A stretch of 64,000 nt of DNA from Nocardia sp. NBC_01730 (GTDB lineage: Bacteria; Actinomycetota; Actinomycetes; Mycobacteriales; Mycobacteriaceae): NCBI RefSeq assembly GCF_035920445.1, contig NZ_CP109162.1, positions 744,001 through 808,000 of the forward strand. The letters are read 5' to 3'. Position numbers and translations under genes: made by a program. Shown in pieces: positions 47,837-57,310 of this stretch; the stretch's first letter is position 1, and each line of letters starts with the position of its first letter. The notes beneath the pieces were generated by a model. It made no database searches, was not told where the DNA came from, and saw nothing but the letters and a program-made list of their open reading frames with translations.

Positions 47837-48766
47837 GTGTTCAACTGCAACGCGCCGGATTCGGGCAATACGGAGGTATTGCTGCACTACGGCAGCGACG
47901 AGCAGCGCCGGGAATGGCTGAAACCGTTGCTGGCCGGGGAGATTCGGTCGGCGTTCTGTATGACGAGCCGCAAATGGCATCCTCGGACGCAACGAATATG
48001 GAGGCCACCGCGGCCGTCGACGGCGACACTGTGGTACTGAACGGCCGCAAGTGGTGGAGCACCGGCATCGGCCACCCGAACTGCCGGTTCGCGATCTTCA
48101 TGGGTCGTACCGATCCGGACGCCGCGGCACGCGCGGCATTCGATGGTGCTGGTGCCGATCGACACCCCCGGTGTGCGGATCGAGCGGATGTTGCCGATGT
48201 TCGGATATCACGACGAGCCCTACGGGCACGGCGAAGTGTCGTTCACCAACGTGCGACTGTCGGTCGGTGCGATAATCGCCGGCCCTGGTCGTGGTTTCGA
48301 GATCGCACAAGGCAGGCTGGGGCCGGGACGAATCCATCACTGCATGCGCCTGATCGGTGTCGCCGAGCGTGCATTCGAGTTGGCCTGCCGCCGCGCGACG
48401 CAGCGCACCGCATTTGGCAAACCACTGGCGAACCTGGGCGGCAACCGTGAACGCATCGCCGAGGCCCGAATCGCGATCAACCAGGCCCGGCTGCAGGTGC
48501 TGCATGCCGCTTGGCTGCTGGATACGGTCGGCGCGATGGGCGCGATCAGTGAGCTGCCGCAGGTGAAGGCCGCGGTGCCGGCGATGGCGGGACGAGTGGT
48601 CGATATGGCGATTCAATTGCATGGCGGTGCGGGGCTTTCCGATGATCTGCCGCTGGCCGCCGCGTTCGCGGCCGCTCGTTCGCTGCGCCTGGCGGACGGC
48701 CCGGACGAGGTTCACCTCGGCGTCGTCGCGCGTGCCGAACTCGGAAAGTACAAGGAGGACAAATGA
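47837..48766 (+). pseudogene. Acyl-CoA dehydrogenase, truncated and frameshifted
   Basis: Acyl-CoA dehydrogenase sequence runs in three stretches: [22 protein letters not shown] in one frame, [20 protein letters not shown] in the next (shift near 47963), then from 48143 back to the first frame (RTAFGKPLANLGGN, QLHGGAGLSDDLPLA). About 100 N-terminal residues are missing. The C-terminus is intact and its stop overlaps the next ATG (ATGA at 48763). Confidence 0.85.
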
Positions 48767-48900
48767 GGCGAGTTCTGGTGACCGGCGGGTGTTCCGTGCT
48801 CGGCCGCGCAGTCGTGGAACGATATGCGGCCAAAGGGGACCAGATCTGGTCGCCGATCTCGACAACCCCGCCGCCGTCCGCCTCGAGGACAGCTTCGGCG
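48763..48900 (+). pseudogene. Short-chain dehydrogenase/reductase, N-terminal remnant
   Basis: It begins MRRVLVTGGCSVLGRAVVERYAAKGD (the Rossmann TGxxxxxG region), then a frameshift near 48845 moves LVADLDNPAAVRLED into another frame, and homology ends by about 48896. It formed an operon with the dehydrogenase through an ATGA overlap. Confidence 0.8.
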
Positions 48901-49213
48901 TCGGGCGATCGGAATTCGAAGAAGGATTTCGCCATAATGTTCGAGTCTGTCGATACGAGGGTCGGCTTCGTTCGGGTCAGCGTGGCCGCAGTTCACTGTC
49001 CAGTGTGCGCGCCATCATCGCCGATGTAGTTCCGCCAGATCGATGCGCGGGTAGCTCATGCAATCGGCGCCACCGAGAACTGGCGCTGAGTCGGGATTCC
49101 TTGGCCGCGCACGCCTTCGATTCCTCCATCGGTGATGAAAAGGTCAGGGCCCGGACGGTATTGCCGCAAGCCTTAGCTATGGTTGCTTGTATCAGCCGTC
49201 AGGGAGGGTGAAC
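48901..49213. other. Remnant/intergenic stretch
   Basis: About 310 bases after the SDR fragment with no recognisable gene. AGGGAGGG at 49201-49208 is the ribosome binding site of the next gene. Confidence 0.4.
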
Positions 49214-50224
49214 GTGGCTACCGAAAGTGCGCGCCTACCAGCGATTGATGTCATGGTCCCGGTAGCACCCAAGGACCTTGCCGGTCTGGACGCCTGTATC
49301 ACAGGGCTGATCACCCACAGTCGCAATCCGATCCGGTCGGTGAATGTCGTCGGGTCGGCTCGACTGGCGGCGCAGGTGAGGGTCGGTGGCGTGGTGAGGT
49401 GGATCGGCGAGGAATCGGTGTCGCCGAAGCTCGCGATGATCGAAGCGACCCTGCACGAGGGGGGCGGCGATCACCACAATTCGTCGTGGTATTTCCAGCA
49501 ACTGATCAAACTGGACTGCTTCGAGATCCTACCGGGTGCGACCGAGCACATCCTGGTGCTTGACGCGGACTACACACTTGTCGACGACGTCGTGTTCATC
49601 GACGAGGAGGGCAGATCCTGCCTGGCGCTCGGCTATCCGCTGCAGTGGCGCCTCGATACTCGCGAGCATGGGCTCCCCTCTCGCCACTCCGCGATCGCCG
49701 CGGCGACCAGGCTGCTCGCCGAATGGCGCCCCGTCGACCCTTACAGCGGAATGCAACACCACATGGTGTTCGACAGGCAGATCCTCGCCGATCTGATGCG
49801 GCGAGTCGAGCATCAGCATCAGCGACCGTTCTGGGAGGCGTTCCTGACGACGGTAGAACATGCCAAATGGACCGGCGCTTCAGAGTATGTGCTCTACCGG
49901 CACTTCGCGGTGAAGTTCTTCAGGGAACGGATCCGGTCTCGCCACCTCGACGCAATCGACATCATCCAGCCAGCCGAAAACGCTGTATGGACCTTGGCCG
50001 ACGCTGTCAACAGCACCCGTCGAGCAGGTGTCCAGGCAATCGGTTGTCACAGCTTCCTCAACTATCGCAACCGAATAGCCACTATGGACTACATACCAGA
50101 CCAGTTGCGGAGCCATCTGCAAACAACCCAAGGGCCGCTGATGCTCGACCTCAACCAAGGCGCTCTTCGCATCGCTCCTGTCGCCCGGCCTTTGGGTTGT
50201 GCCGAGGTATATGCGGACCGATGA
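49214..50224 (+). CDS. DUF6492-type glycosyltransferase-like protein
   Basis: 336 residues. IDVMVPVAPKDLAGLDACI start, ILVLDADYTLVDDVVFID with a DxD-like metal/nucleotide-sugar motif, and PYSGMQHHMVFDR and WTGASEYVLYRHF in the C-terminal half. The pattern fits GT-A-like proteins of the DUF6492 group (family knowledge, moderate). GTG 49214 follows AGGGAGGG; the frame extends upstream to a TTG at 49187 without a binding site. It probably acts on an envelope or exported glycan, but the substrate is unknown. Confidence 0.65.
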   Translation: MATESARLPAIDVMVPVAPKDLAGLDACITGLITHSRNPIRSVNVVGSARLAAQVRVGGVVRWIGEESVSPKLAMIEATLHEGGGDHHNSSWYFQQLIKLDCFEILPGATEHILVLDADYTLVDDVVFIDEEGRSCLALGYPLQWRLDTREHGLPSRHSAIAAATRLLAEWRPVDPYSGMQHHMVFDRQILADLMRRVEHQHQRPFWEAFLTTVEHAKWTGASEYVLYRHFAVKFFRERIRSRHLDAIDIIQPAENAVWTLADAVNSTRRAGVQAIGCHSFLNYRNRIATMDYIPDQLRSHLQTTQGPLMLDLNQGALRIAPVARPLGCAEVYADR

Positions 50225-50495
50225 TCGGGCCTACTGGCCATGCCGGTGAATCCGACGTCTTGCGGCGGGGAGCTCGCCGTTCCATATCCTGCTCCACGTG
50301 ATTCGATGACAGCGGCCGGCTTCGGCCTCGCATGACCGGCCGCCAATCCAGCGGCGCGGAGGCGTGGTCGATCACCGGATCAGAATTCCTCGTGCCGGTG
50401 GCCGTGCGTGGTCGCGGGGAGTGATGAAGGAGCGCCAGATCGACCACATCGTGCGATACCTGTGCCGGCGCGACGAGATCTGCGCGGCCGCTGTC

Positions 50496-50620
50496 GAAGT
50501 CGACGACGAAGCTATGCGCACCTTCCCAAGCGGCTGATAGCGTGTCCTGTAGGACGTCCTCGGCGTCCTGGAAGAATCCGTGTATCCGGTGGCAGTGCAC
50601 CCTGCAGCTCTCGACGGTGC
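50496..50620 (-). pseudogene. ECF sigma factor region-2 remnant
   Basis: VHCHRIHGFFQDAEDVLQDTLSAAW matches sigma region 2 of SigJ/SigG-type ECF factors (VHCYRxLGSxQDAEDxxQ). The sequence on either side does not continue the gene. The surrounding 50225-50666 holds no other recognisable gene. Confidence 0.55.
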
Positions 50621-50666
50621 GGTTTGCTCAGCTATCGGGACGCCCCCCGCCCCATGCCTGCGTCGC

Positions 50667-51680
50667 TCACCCACTGGTGGTCGATTCGATCAGCAGATGT
50701 TCCAAACCGGCCGTTTGGTCGGAGTACTTGTGGACGCCGATGACCGCGACGAACTCGCGATCGTCGACACGCTGGTGCAGAGGGCACCAATAGTTGGCGA
50801 GATACCACCCTGCCCCGGCGGTGCCGCGCGGACCCAAACCCGTGCAATATATCCAGTATCGGTCGGGGTGCAGGTCCGGGCTCGGTCGCACCCGCGCGAT
50901 GATGCCGATGTTGCGGTTCTCGCTCGAGACATACCGGTTTCCATCGGTCAGCTGCACGCACTCCGAATAGGAGCCATCCTCGGCAGGGCTGTTACGGATG
51001 GTGAAGAGTGGACGCTCGACGGTTTCGAGATACAGATGGGTGCAGTCGTTGCTGCTCAGTCCGAAGCTGATGAACGGGCGGTCGCAGCGCGCGACGATGT
51101 CGCGGTCGCTCTGGAGGGTGATCGGAATGCTGGTGCGGCGCTGGAGCAGAGAGGACACATACAGCAACCCTCGAACATCGTTCTCCGCCACAACCACCGG
51201 GAAATCGGCGTGATGTCGGTCCGTGAACGCACTTTCCTTCTTCCCGAATATGCGCTGACGGGGAATCCCCGCCTCCCCGAGTGCGTTCAGGGACGGCCCG
51301 GTCAGCTCGAATGTCGGGTACACGAGAGTTGCACCCCGGGTGGTCATCTCGGCTCCGAGGAAAGCCCGGAGCTGGACTTCGGCGACTGACAGATCAGCCC
51401 CGTGCGGTCGAGCGGTGGTGACCGGCACCGAGTCGGCCATCTGAAACAATCCTTCGACCGTCCAGCCCGGAAACATCTTCTCGAGAACCCGGCAGTGATA
51501 GTCGCGGGGAAGCCCGATCATGCGGCCCGACAGCCACTGGTAGTACTGTGCCTTCGCCGGCCCATGACCACAGGGAATGGGCGGGTCGAGTAGGGCGGCG
51601 CACTTGTCGTACGCGGCCAGAAAATCCGGATGACTTTTGAGATGCCGCTCCGCCAGGAGCATCTTCAGTACGGTCGCCAA
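50667..51680 (-). CDS. HTH-type regulator-like protein with C-terminal domain of unknown function
   Basis: 337 residues. The N-terminal 75 residues (MATVLKMLLAERHLKSH, YYQWLSGRMIGLPRDYHCRVLEKMFPGW) match a helix-turn-helix module common in Streptomyces and Nocardia. The C-terminal about 220 residues are beta-rich with FISFGLSSN, RNIGIIARV and YCTGLGPRGTAGAGWYL, possibly a nucleotide or ligand-sensing fold; no firm identity. The start at 51680 has a purine-rich AGGGGG-type stretch upstream (CCCTTAC on the plus strand). Confidence 0.6.
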   Translation of the reverse strand: MATVLKMLLAERHLKSHPDFLAAYDKCAALLDPPIPCGHGPAKAQYYQWLSGRMIGLPRDYHCRVLEKMFPGWTVEGLFQMADSVPVTTARPHGADLSVAEVQLRAFLGAEMTTRGATLVYPTFELTGPSLNALGEAGIPRQRIFGKKESAFTDRHHADFPVVVAENDVRGLLYVSSLLQRRTSIPITLQSDRDIVARCDRPFISFGLSSNDCTHLYLETVERPLFTIRNSPAEDGSYSECVQLTDGNRYVSSENRNIGIIARVRPSPDLHPDRYWIYCTGLGPRGTAGAGWYLANYWCPLHQRVDDREFVAVIGVHKYSDQTAGLEHLLIESTTSG

Positions 51681-51756
51681 CGAAAACCCCCTTACCCCTG
51701 CAGCCTCCGTCCACGGTGGCGGAGACTCTGTCGCTATACGCTCAACTGCAACGAGA

Positions 51757-51790
51757 CTGGGCCGCCGACAGTAACCTGCCGACGGCCCAG
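51757..51790 (-). terminator. Hairpin after the 15-repeat IPT/TIG gene
   Basis: An imperfect 15-bp stem (CTGGGCCG...CAG with its near-complement) around a short loop lies 13 bases after the gene's stop. No U-tract follows. Confidence 0.6.
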
Positions 51791-51802
51791 CCGCATCAGC
51801 CG

Positions 51803-54800
51803 TCAGATATAGGTATAGGCGATGCCGTTACTGGTTCCTCCGGAGGTTGTGACGGTGAGTTGCACGGTTCCTGTCCCCGCAGCGGTGACGGCCGTGATCT
51901 GGGTTGCGGAGTCGACGGTGAACGAGGCCGCCGGTGTGCCACCGAACGTGACGGCTGTGGCTCCCGTCAGCTCTGTCCCGATGACGACGACCGTTGTCCC
52001 GCCGGCGGCCGGGCCTACATTTGGAACCACCGTGGTCAGGGTGGGTACCCCAATGTAGGTGTAGACGATGCCGTTGCTGGTTCCACCCCCTGTGGTGACG
52101 GTGAGTTGCACGGTTCCCGTCCCGGCGGGGGCGACGGCGGTGATCTGGGTTGCGGAGTCGACGGTGAACGAGGTTGCCGGTGTGCCACCGAAGGTGACCG
52201 CGGTTGCTCCCGTCAGGTCCGTCCCGGTGAGGACGACAGTTGTGCCGCCGGCGGCCAAGCCCACATTCGGAAGCGCAATGGCCAGGGTGGGTGCCGGAAT
52301 GTAGGTGTAGGCGACGCCGTTGCTGGTTCCTCCTGCGGTGGTAACGGTGACTTGCACGGTCCCGGTCCCGGCGGGGGCGACGGCGGTGATCTGGGTTGCG
52401 GAGTCGACGGTGAACGAGGTTGCCGGTGTGCCACCGAAGGTGACCGCGGAGGCTCCTGTGGAGAGCCCCGTCCCTGTGAGGACGACGGTCGTCCCGCCGG
52501 CGGCCAAGCCCACATTCGGAAGCGCAATGGCCAGGGTGGGTGCCGGAATGTAGGTGTAGGCGACGCCGTTGCTGGTTCCTCCTGCGGTGGTAACGGTGAC
52601 TTGCACGGTCCCGGTCCCGGCGGGGGCGACAGCGGTGATCTGGGTTGCGGAGTCGACGGTGAACGAGGTTGCCGGTGTGCCTCCGAAGGTGACCGCGGTT
52701 GCGCCCGTCAGTCCGGCCCCGACGACGACGACAGTTGTCCCACCGGCTTGCAAACCCACATTCGGAACCGCCGTTGTCAGGGTGGGAACCGCGACGTAGG
52801 TGTAGGCGATGCCGTTGCTGGTTCCTCCTGCGGTGGTGACAGTGAGTTGCACGGTCCCGGTCCCCGCCGGTGCGACGGCGGTGATCTGGGTGGCGGAGTC
52901 GACGGTGAACGAGGTTGCCGGTGTGCCACCGAAGGTGACCGCGGAGGCAGTGGACAGCCCCGTCCCGGTGAGGACAACTATCGTCCCGCCCGATACCGGG
53001 CCCACATTCGGAATCACCGTGTTCAGGGTGGGTACCGGAATATAGATGTAGGCGAGGCCGTTGCTGATTCCTCCTGCGGTGGTGACGGTGAGTTGCACGG
53101 TCCCGGTCCCTGCCGGTGCGACGGCGGTGATCTGGGTGGCGGAGTTGACGGTGAATGAGGTTGCCGGTGTGCCACCGAAGGTGACTGCGGTGGCTCCTGT
53201 CAGTCCCGTGCCGGTGACGACGACCGTTGTGCCGCCGGCTTCCAAGCCCAGATTCGGAACCACTGTGGTCAGTATGGGTGCCGGAATATAGGTGTAGGCG
53301 AGGCCGTTGCTGGTTCCTCCTGTGGTGGTGACGGTGAGTTGCACGGTCCCGGTCCCTGCCGGTGCGACGGCGGTGATCTGGGTGGCGGAGTTGACGGTGA
53401 ATGAGGTTGCCGGTGTGCCACCGAAGGTGACTGCGGTGGCTCCTGTCAGTCCGGTGCCGGTGACGATGACCGTTGTCCCGCCGGCGGCCGGGCCCACATT
53501 CGGAACCACTGTGGTCAGGGTCGGTGCCGGAATATACGTGTAGGCGAGGCCGTTACTGACTCCGCCCGCCGTGGTGACGGTGAGGAGGACGGTCCCGGTT
53601 CCGGCCGGTGCGACGGCGGTGATCTGCGTGTCGGAGTTGACGGTGAACGAGGTTGCCGGTGTGCCACCGAAGGTGATCGCGGCGGCAGTGGACAGTCCCG
53701 TCCCGGTGACGATGACCGTCGTCCCGCCGGCTTCCAAGCCAACATTCGGAAGCACTGTGGTCAGGGTGGGAACGGCGACGTAGGTGTAGGCGACGCCGTT
53801 GCTGGTTCCCCCGGCGGAGGTCACGGTGACTTGCACGGTCCCGGTTCCGGCGGGGGCGACCGCGGTGATCTGGGTGGCGGAGTCGACGGTGAACGAGGTT
53901 GCCGGTGTGCCTCCGAATGCGACTGCGGCGGCTCCCGTCAGTCCCGTGCCCGCGAGAACCACCGTTGTCCCGCCCGATACCGGGCCCACATTCGGAACCG
54001 CCGCCGTCAGGGTGGGAACCGCGACGTAGGTGTAGGCGACGCCGTTACTGGTTCCACCTACGGTGGTTGCGGTGATCTGCACGGTCCCGGTCCCCGCCGG
54101 TGCGACGGCGGTGATCTGGGTGGCGGAGTTGACGGTGAACGAGGTTGCCGGTGTGCCTCCGAAGGTGACCGCGGTGGCTCCTGTCAGTCCCGTGCCCGCG
54201 AGAACCACCGTTGTCCCGCCCGATACCGGGCCCACATTCGGAACCACCGTGGTCAGGGTGGGAACCGGAATATAGGCGTAGGCGACGCCGTTGCTGGTTC
54301 CGCCCGCGGTGGTGACGGTGACTTGCACGGTGCCTGATCCAGCGGGGGCCACGGCCGTGATCTGGGTAGCGGAGTTGACGGTGAACGAGGTTGCCGGTGT
54401 GCCACCGAAAGTGACCGCGGTGGCTCCTGTCAGTCCCGTCCCGGTGAGGACGACCGTTGTCCCTCCCGCGCCTGAGCCCGAGTTCGGAACCAGCGTGGTC
54501 AGAGTGGGAACCGAGACGTAGGTGTAGGTGACGCCGTTGCTGATTCCGCTCGCGGTGGTGACAGTAACTTGCACGGTCCCGGTTCCGGCCGGGGCGACGG
54601 CGGTGATCTGCGTGTCGGAGTTGACGGTGAACGAAGTTGCAGGTGTGCCACCGAAGTTCACCGCGGCGGCAGTGGACAGCGCGGTCCCGGTGAGGATGAC
54701 CGTCGTCCCGCCGGCCGCTGGCCCTGAACTGGGAGTGACCGAGGTCAGGCTGGGGACCGCGGCATAGGTGTAGGCGAGGCCGTTGCTGGTTCCACCCGAG

Positions 54801-55490
54801 CCGGTGACGGTGACCTGCACGGTTCCGGTCCCAGGAGGGGCGATGGCAGTGATCTGCGTGGCGGAGATTATGGTGAAAATGGTCGCGGTCGTGCCGAACC
54901 GTACGGTCAGCGGGCCGGTGAACCCGGTGCCGGTTATCGTGACAGTGTTACCGCCCGAGGCGGGTCCCGCGGTCGGCGAGATGGAAGTGATAGTAGGTAT
55001 CACGACATAGATAAACGGGACCGCACCACTGGTGCCACCGGGGCCGGTGACCGTGACCGGCACGATCCCATTCCCGGCCGGGGATACGGCCGTGATCTGC
55101 GTGTCGGAGTTGACGGTGAACGAAGTCGCCGGTGTGCCACCGAAATTGACCGCGGTGGCTCCAGTCAGGCCCGACCCGGTGAGCGTGACAGTAGTCCCGC
55201 CCAACGTGGACCCTTGGTTGGGGCTGAGGCTGTTCAACGCGGGAACCGCGACGTAGTTGAAGGGAACCCCGTTGCTGGTGCCACCATTCGACGTGGTAAC
55301 GGTGACCAGCACCGTACCGACCAAATAGGCTGGGGCGATGGCCGTGATCTGCGTGGGCGAGTCCACCGTGAAGGATGTCGCCACATTGCCGAACTTCACG
55401 CTCGTGACAACAGGGTCGAACCCGGTGCCGGTTATCGTGACACTGGTATTGGCGGGCCCTGAGGTTGGGGAGAGGGAAGTGATGGTAGGC
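51803..55490 (-). repeat. Tandem 246-249 bp repeats (IPT/TIG units)
   Basis: Fifteen units. Units are more alike toward the C-terminal part; those starting near 52260 and 52509 (249 bp apart) are nearly identical over a whole unit, so the array has recently expanded or been homogenised. Confidence 0.85.
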
Positions 55491-55492
55491 AT
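51803..55492 (-). CDS. IPT/TIG-repeat protein, 15 repeats, no signal peptide
   Basis: 1229 residues from an ATG preceded by AAGGAGGCAGCACC. The whole protein is 15 tandem IPT/TIG (immunoglobulin-like) units of about 82 residues, each with VPTLTxxxPNxGP, GGTTVxxTGTGL, FGGTPATSFTV, TQITAVAPAGTGTVQVTV and SNGxAYTY. Nothing resembles a signal peptide, TM helix or sorting signal, so the export route, if any, is unknown. Such proteins may be surface or structural adhesins (inference). A related leader lies upstream of two neighbouring units. Confidence 0.9.
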   Translation of the reverse strand: MPTITSLSPTSGPANTSVTITGTGFDPVVTSVKFGNVATSFTVDSPTQITAIAPAYLVGTVLVTVTTSNGGTSNGVPFNYVAVPALNSLSPNQGSTLGGTTVTLTGSGLTGATAVNFGGTPATSFTVNSDTQITAVSPAGNGIVPVTVTGPGGTSGAVPFIYVVIPTITSISPTAGPASGGNTVTITGTGFTGPLTVRFGTTATIFTIISATQITAIAPPGTGTVQVTVTGSGGTSNGLAYTYAAVPSLTSVTPSSGPAAGGTTVILTGTALSTAAAVNFGGTPATSFTVNSDTQITAVAPAGTGTVQVTVTTASGISNGVTYTYVSVPTLTTLVPNSGSGAGGTTVVLTGTGLTGATAVTFGGTPATSFTVNSATQITAVAPAGSGTVQVTVTTAGGTSNGVAYAYIPVPTLTTVVPNVGPVSGGTTVVLAGTGLTGATAVTFGGTPATSFTVNSATQITAVAPAGTGTVQITATTVGGTSNGVAYTYVAVPTLTAAVPNVGPVSGGTTVVLAGTGLTGAAAVAFGGTPATSFTVDSATQITAVAPAGTGTVQVTVTSAGGTSNGVAYTYVAVPTLTTVLPNVGLEAGGTTVIVTGTGLSTAAAITFGGTPATSFTVNSDTQITAVAPAGTGTVLLTVTTAGGVSNGLAYTYIPAPTLTTVVPNVGPAAGGTTVIVTGTGLTGATAVTFGGTPATSFTVNSATQITAVAPAGTGTVQLTVTTTGGTSNGLAYTYIPAPILTTVVPNLGLEAGGTTVVVTGTGLTGATAVTFGGTPATSFTVNSATQITAVAPAGTGTVQLTVTTAGGISNGLAYIYIPVPTLNTVIPNVGPVSGGTIVVLTGTGLSTASAVTFGGTPATSFTVDSATQITAVAPAGTGTVQLTVTTAGGTSNGIAYTYVAVPTLTTAVPNVGLQAGGTTVVVVGAGLTGATAVTFGGTPATSFTVDSATQITAVAPAGTGTVQVTVTTAGGTSNGVAYTYIPAPTLAIALPNVGLAAGGTTVVLTGTGLSTGASAVTFGGTPATSFTVDSATQITAVAPAGTGTVQVTVTTAGGTSNGVAYTYIPAPTLAIALPNVGLAAGGTTVVLTGTDLTGATAVTFGGTPATSFTVDSATQITAVAPAGTGTVQLTVTTGGGTSNGIVYTYIGVPTLTTVVPNVGPAAGGTTVVVIGTELTGATAVTFGGTPAASFTVDSATQITAVTAAGTGTVQLTVTTSGGTSNGIAYTYI

Positions 55493-55570
55493 GGTGCTGC
55501 CTCCTTGTTGCTGGGTGATGGTTCCTCTGCACCGGGGGGTGCCCGATTCGCTTAGTGGCCCGGCACTTTC

Positions 55571-55643
55571 CATTAACACCCCTAGACCGGCACCTGGGCA
55601 ACGTGTCTTCCGATCCGTTTTGGTCCGTTTTCGGATTGTTGCC
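55571..55643 (-). promoter_or_regulatory. Shared leader element, copy A (upstream of the 15-repeat IPT/TIG gene)
   Basis: Read on the minus strand it contains AATCCGAAAA, AAAACGGATC, a TTGCCC, then TTAATGG 20 bp later, followed about 80 bp on by the strong ribosome binding site of the IPT gene. It aligns with copy C (58911-58983) at about 80% by eye and, over its second half, with copy B (57258-57310). The TTGCCC/TAATGG pair could be a promoter. Confidence 0.6.
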
Positions 55644-55830
55644 AGGCGTTGACGGCGCCGAGGGCGAGGGGTAGAAGGCCTTGTCGGGCGTTGCGGCAGC
55701 GTCGTTTTCGGCGACGCTGTGGTGCCGTTGGTGGCGCAGCGCCGAGACCGGTCGCCGATGGCTTCGCGACTGCGAGGGTGCGGCGCCGGTCGACGAGGAC
55801 TCGCGGTGTACCGGAACGACAACAGCTGAA

Positions 55831-55860
55831 GGGACCGGCCCGTGAATCCGGGTCGGTCCC
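55831..55860 (-). terminator. Hairpin after the 5-repeat IPT/TIG gene
   Basis: A 12-bp GC-rich stem (GGGACCGGCCCG with a G-T wobble) around a short loop lies 54 bases after the stop at 55914. No U-tract. Confidence 0.6.
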
Positions 55861-55913
55861 ATTGGCGATCGCATTTGCCATAGCTCGGGCTGAGGCCCAT
55901 GCGGGTGGTGCGG

Positions 55914-57158
55914 TCAGATGTAGGTGTAGGAAACGCCGAAACTCGTTCCGGCCGCAGTGGTGACCGTGACCGGCACCGTACCTGTCCCGGCAGGAGCCAA
56001 CGTAATAATCAGCGTGTCCGACAACACGAAATAGAACGTCGCCGGCGTAGTACCGAAATGTACCGCGGAAGCACCCGTGAACCCGGTGCCGGTCAAAATC
56101 ACCAAAGTTCCCCCGATCGCCGGCCCCGAATTCGGAGTGATCGAAGCCACGGTGGGAACCGTGGGAACCGACACGTAGGCGAACGGCAGCCCGTTACTCG
56201 AACCCGCCGCCGTGGTGACCGTCACCTGCACCGTACCGAGCCCCGCAGGAGCAACCGCCGTTATCTGCGTATCCGACACGACCGTGAAGGAAATCGCGGG
56301 CGTAGCACCAAAACTCACACCCGTGGCACCGGACAGACCCACACCGGTCAGCGTGACCATAGTCCCCCCGGCGGAAGGACCCGAATTCGGAATCAACGAA
56401 AGCAGGATCGGTGGCAGCACATAGGTGTAGGAAACAGCGTTACTCGTACCGCCCACAGTGCTGACCGTGACCGGCACCGTGCCGAGGCCCACTGGAGTGA
56501 CGGCGGTGATCTGCGTATTCGAATTCACCGTGAACGAAGTCGCCGGAAGAAAGCCGAAGAACACCGCAGTAGCACTCGTGAACCCGGTGCCGGTCAAGAC
56601 GACCGTAGTCCCGCCGGTCACCGGCCCCGAATTCGGACTGATCGAAGTCAGCGTAGGAACCGGAACATACGTGAACGGAACCCCGGCACTCGTACCAGCC
56701 GCAGTGGTGACCGTGACCAGCACCGTACCCGTCCCCGCAGGAGCCAACGCGACAATCAGGTTGTCCGACAACACGAAATAGGACGTCGCCGGAGTAGCGC
56801 CGAAACTCATCGCAGTAGCACCTGTGAACCCGGTGCCGGTCAAGGTGACCAAAGTCCCGCCGCTCACCGGCCCCGAACTCGGAGTGATCGAAGCCACCGT
56901 GGGAACGGCGGGAACCGATACGTAGGTGTACGAAACGCCGTTACTCGTACCGGCCGCAGTGGTGACTGTGACCTGCACCGTACCCGTCCCCGGCGGAGCG
57001 ATCGCGGTGATCTGCGTACTGGAATCAATGGTGAAAGTGGTCGCGGTCGTACCGAACCGCACGGTCGTGGGACCGGTGAAGTCGGTGCCGGTGATGACCA
57101 CACCGTTGAACCCCGAGGTGGGCCCCGATGTCGGCGAGAGCGAAGTGATAGTAGGCAT
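55914..57158 (-). CDS. IPT/TIG-repeat protein, 5 repeats, no signal peptide
   Basis: 414 residues from an ATG preceded by AAGGAGGCAGCGCC, almost identical to the start of the 15-repeat gene, and beginning with the same MPTITSLSPTSGP. Five IPT/TIG units of about 82 residues follow; two share a SYFVLSDNLIVALAP-type variant. No signal peptide or TM helix. It is transcribed in the same direction as the 15-repeat gene and separated from it by 421 bp with a hairpin, so the two are separate units. Confidence 0.9.
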   Translation of the reverse strand: MPTITSLSPTSGPTSGFNGVVITGTDFTGPTTVRFGTTATTFTIDSSTQITAIAPPGTGTVQVTVTTAAGTSNGVSYTYVSVPAVPTVASITPSSGPVSGGTLVTLTGTGFTGATAMSFGATPATSYFVLSDNLIVALAPAGTGTVLVTVTTAAGTSAGVPFTYVPVPTLTSISPNSGPVTGGTTVVLTGTGFTSATAVFFGFLPATSFTVNSNTQITAVTPVGLGTVPVTVSTVGGTSNAVSYTYVLPPILLSLIPNSGPSAGGTMVTLTGVGLSGATGVSFGATPAISFTVVSDTQITAVAPAGLGTVQVTVTTAAGSSNGLPFAYVSVPTVPTVASITPNSGPAIGGTLVILTGTGFTGASAVHFGTTPATFYFVLSDTLIITLAPAGTGTVPVTVTTAAGTSFGVSYTYI

Positions 57159-57257
57159 GGCGCTGCCTCCTTGTCGATGTGCTGAAGAGGGTGACGCGGG
57201 GGTTAAGAGGGCTCCGTCTGCACCGGGTGCCGACTCCTGTTATGGCCGGGCTCTATC

Positions 57258-57310
57258 CAGTAACGCCCCAGCACCGCCACTCGGACAATGAGTCCTTGGA
57301 TCCGTTTTCG
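57258..57310 (-). promoter_or_regulatory. Shared leader element, copy B (upstream of the 5-repeat IPT/TIG gene)
   Basis: On the minus strand CGAAAACGGATC, then TTGTCC and, 20 bp on, TACTGG match copies A and C. The AATCCG part seen in A and C is not conserved. The distance to the ATG (about 100 bp) is similar. Confidence 0.5.

Noticed and set aside
50424..50537. 37-codon plus-strand ORF (MKERQIDHIVRYL...)
   Set aside because: It has weak start signals and overlaps the antisense sigma remnant; no support for expression.
51822..55010. Many short plus-strand frames (MLVPPAVVTVTCTVPVPAG type)
   Set aside because: They are periodic antisense shadows of the IPT/TIG repeats, not a family of small genes.
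51803..55490. Regular repeat spacing suggestive of a CRISPR array
   Set aside because: The unit is about 246 bp and coding throughout, without spacers.
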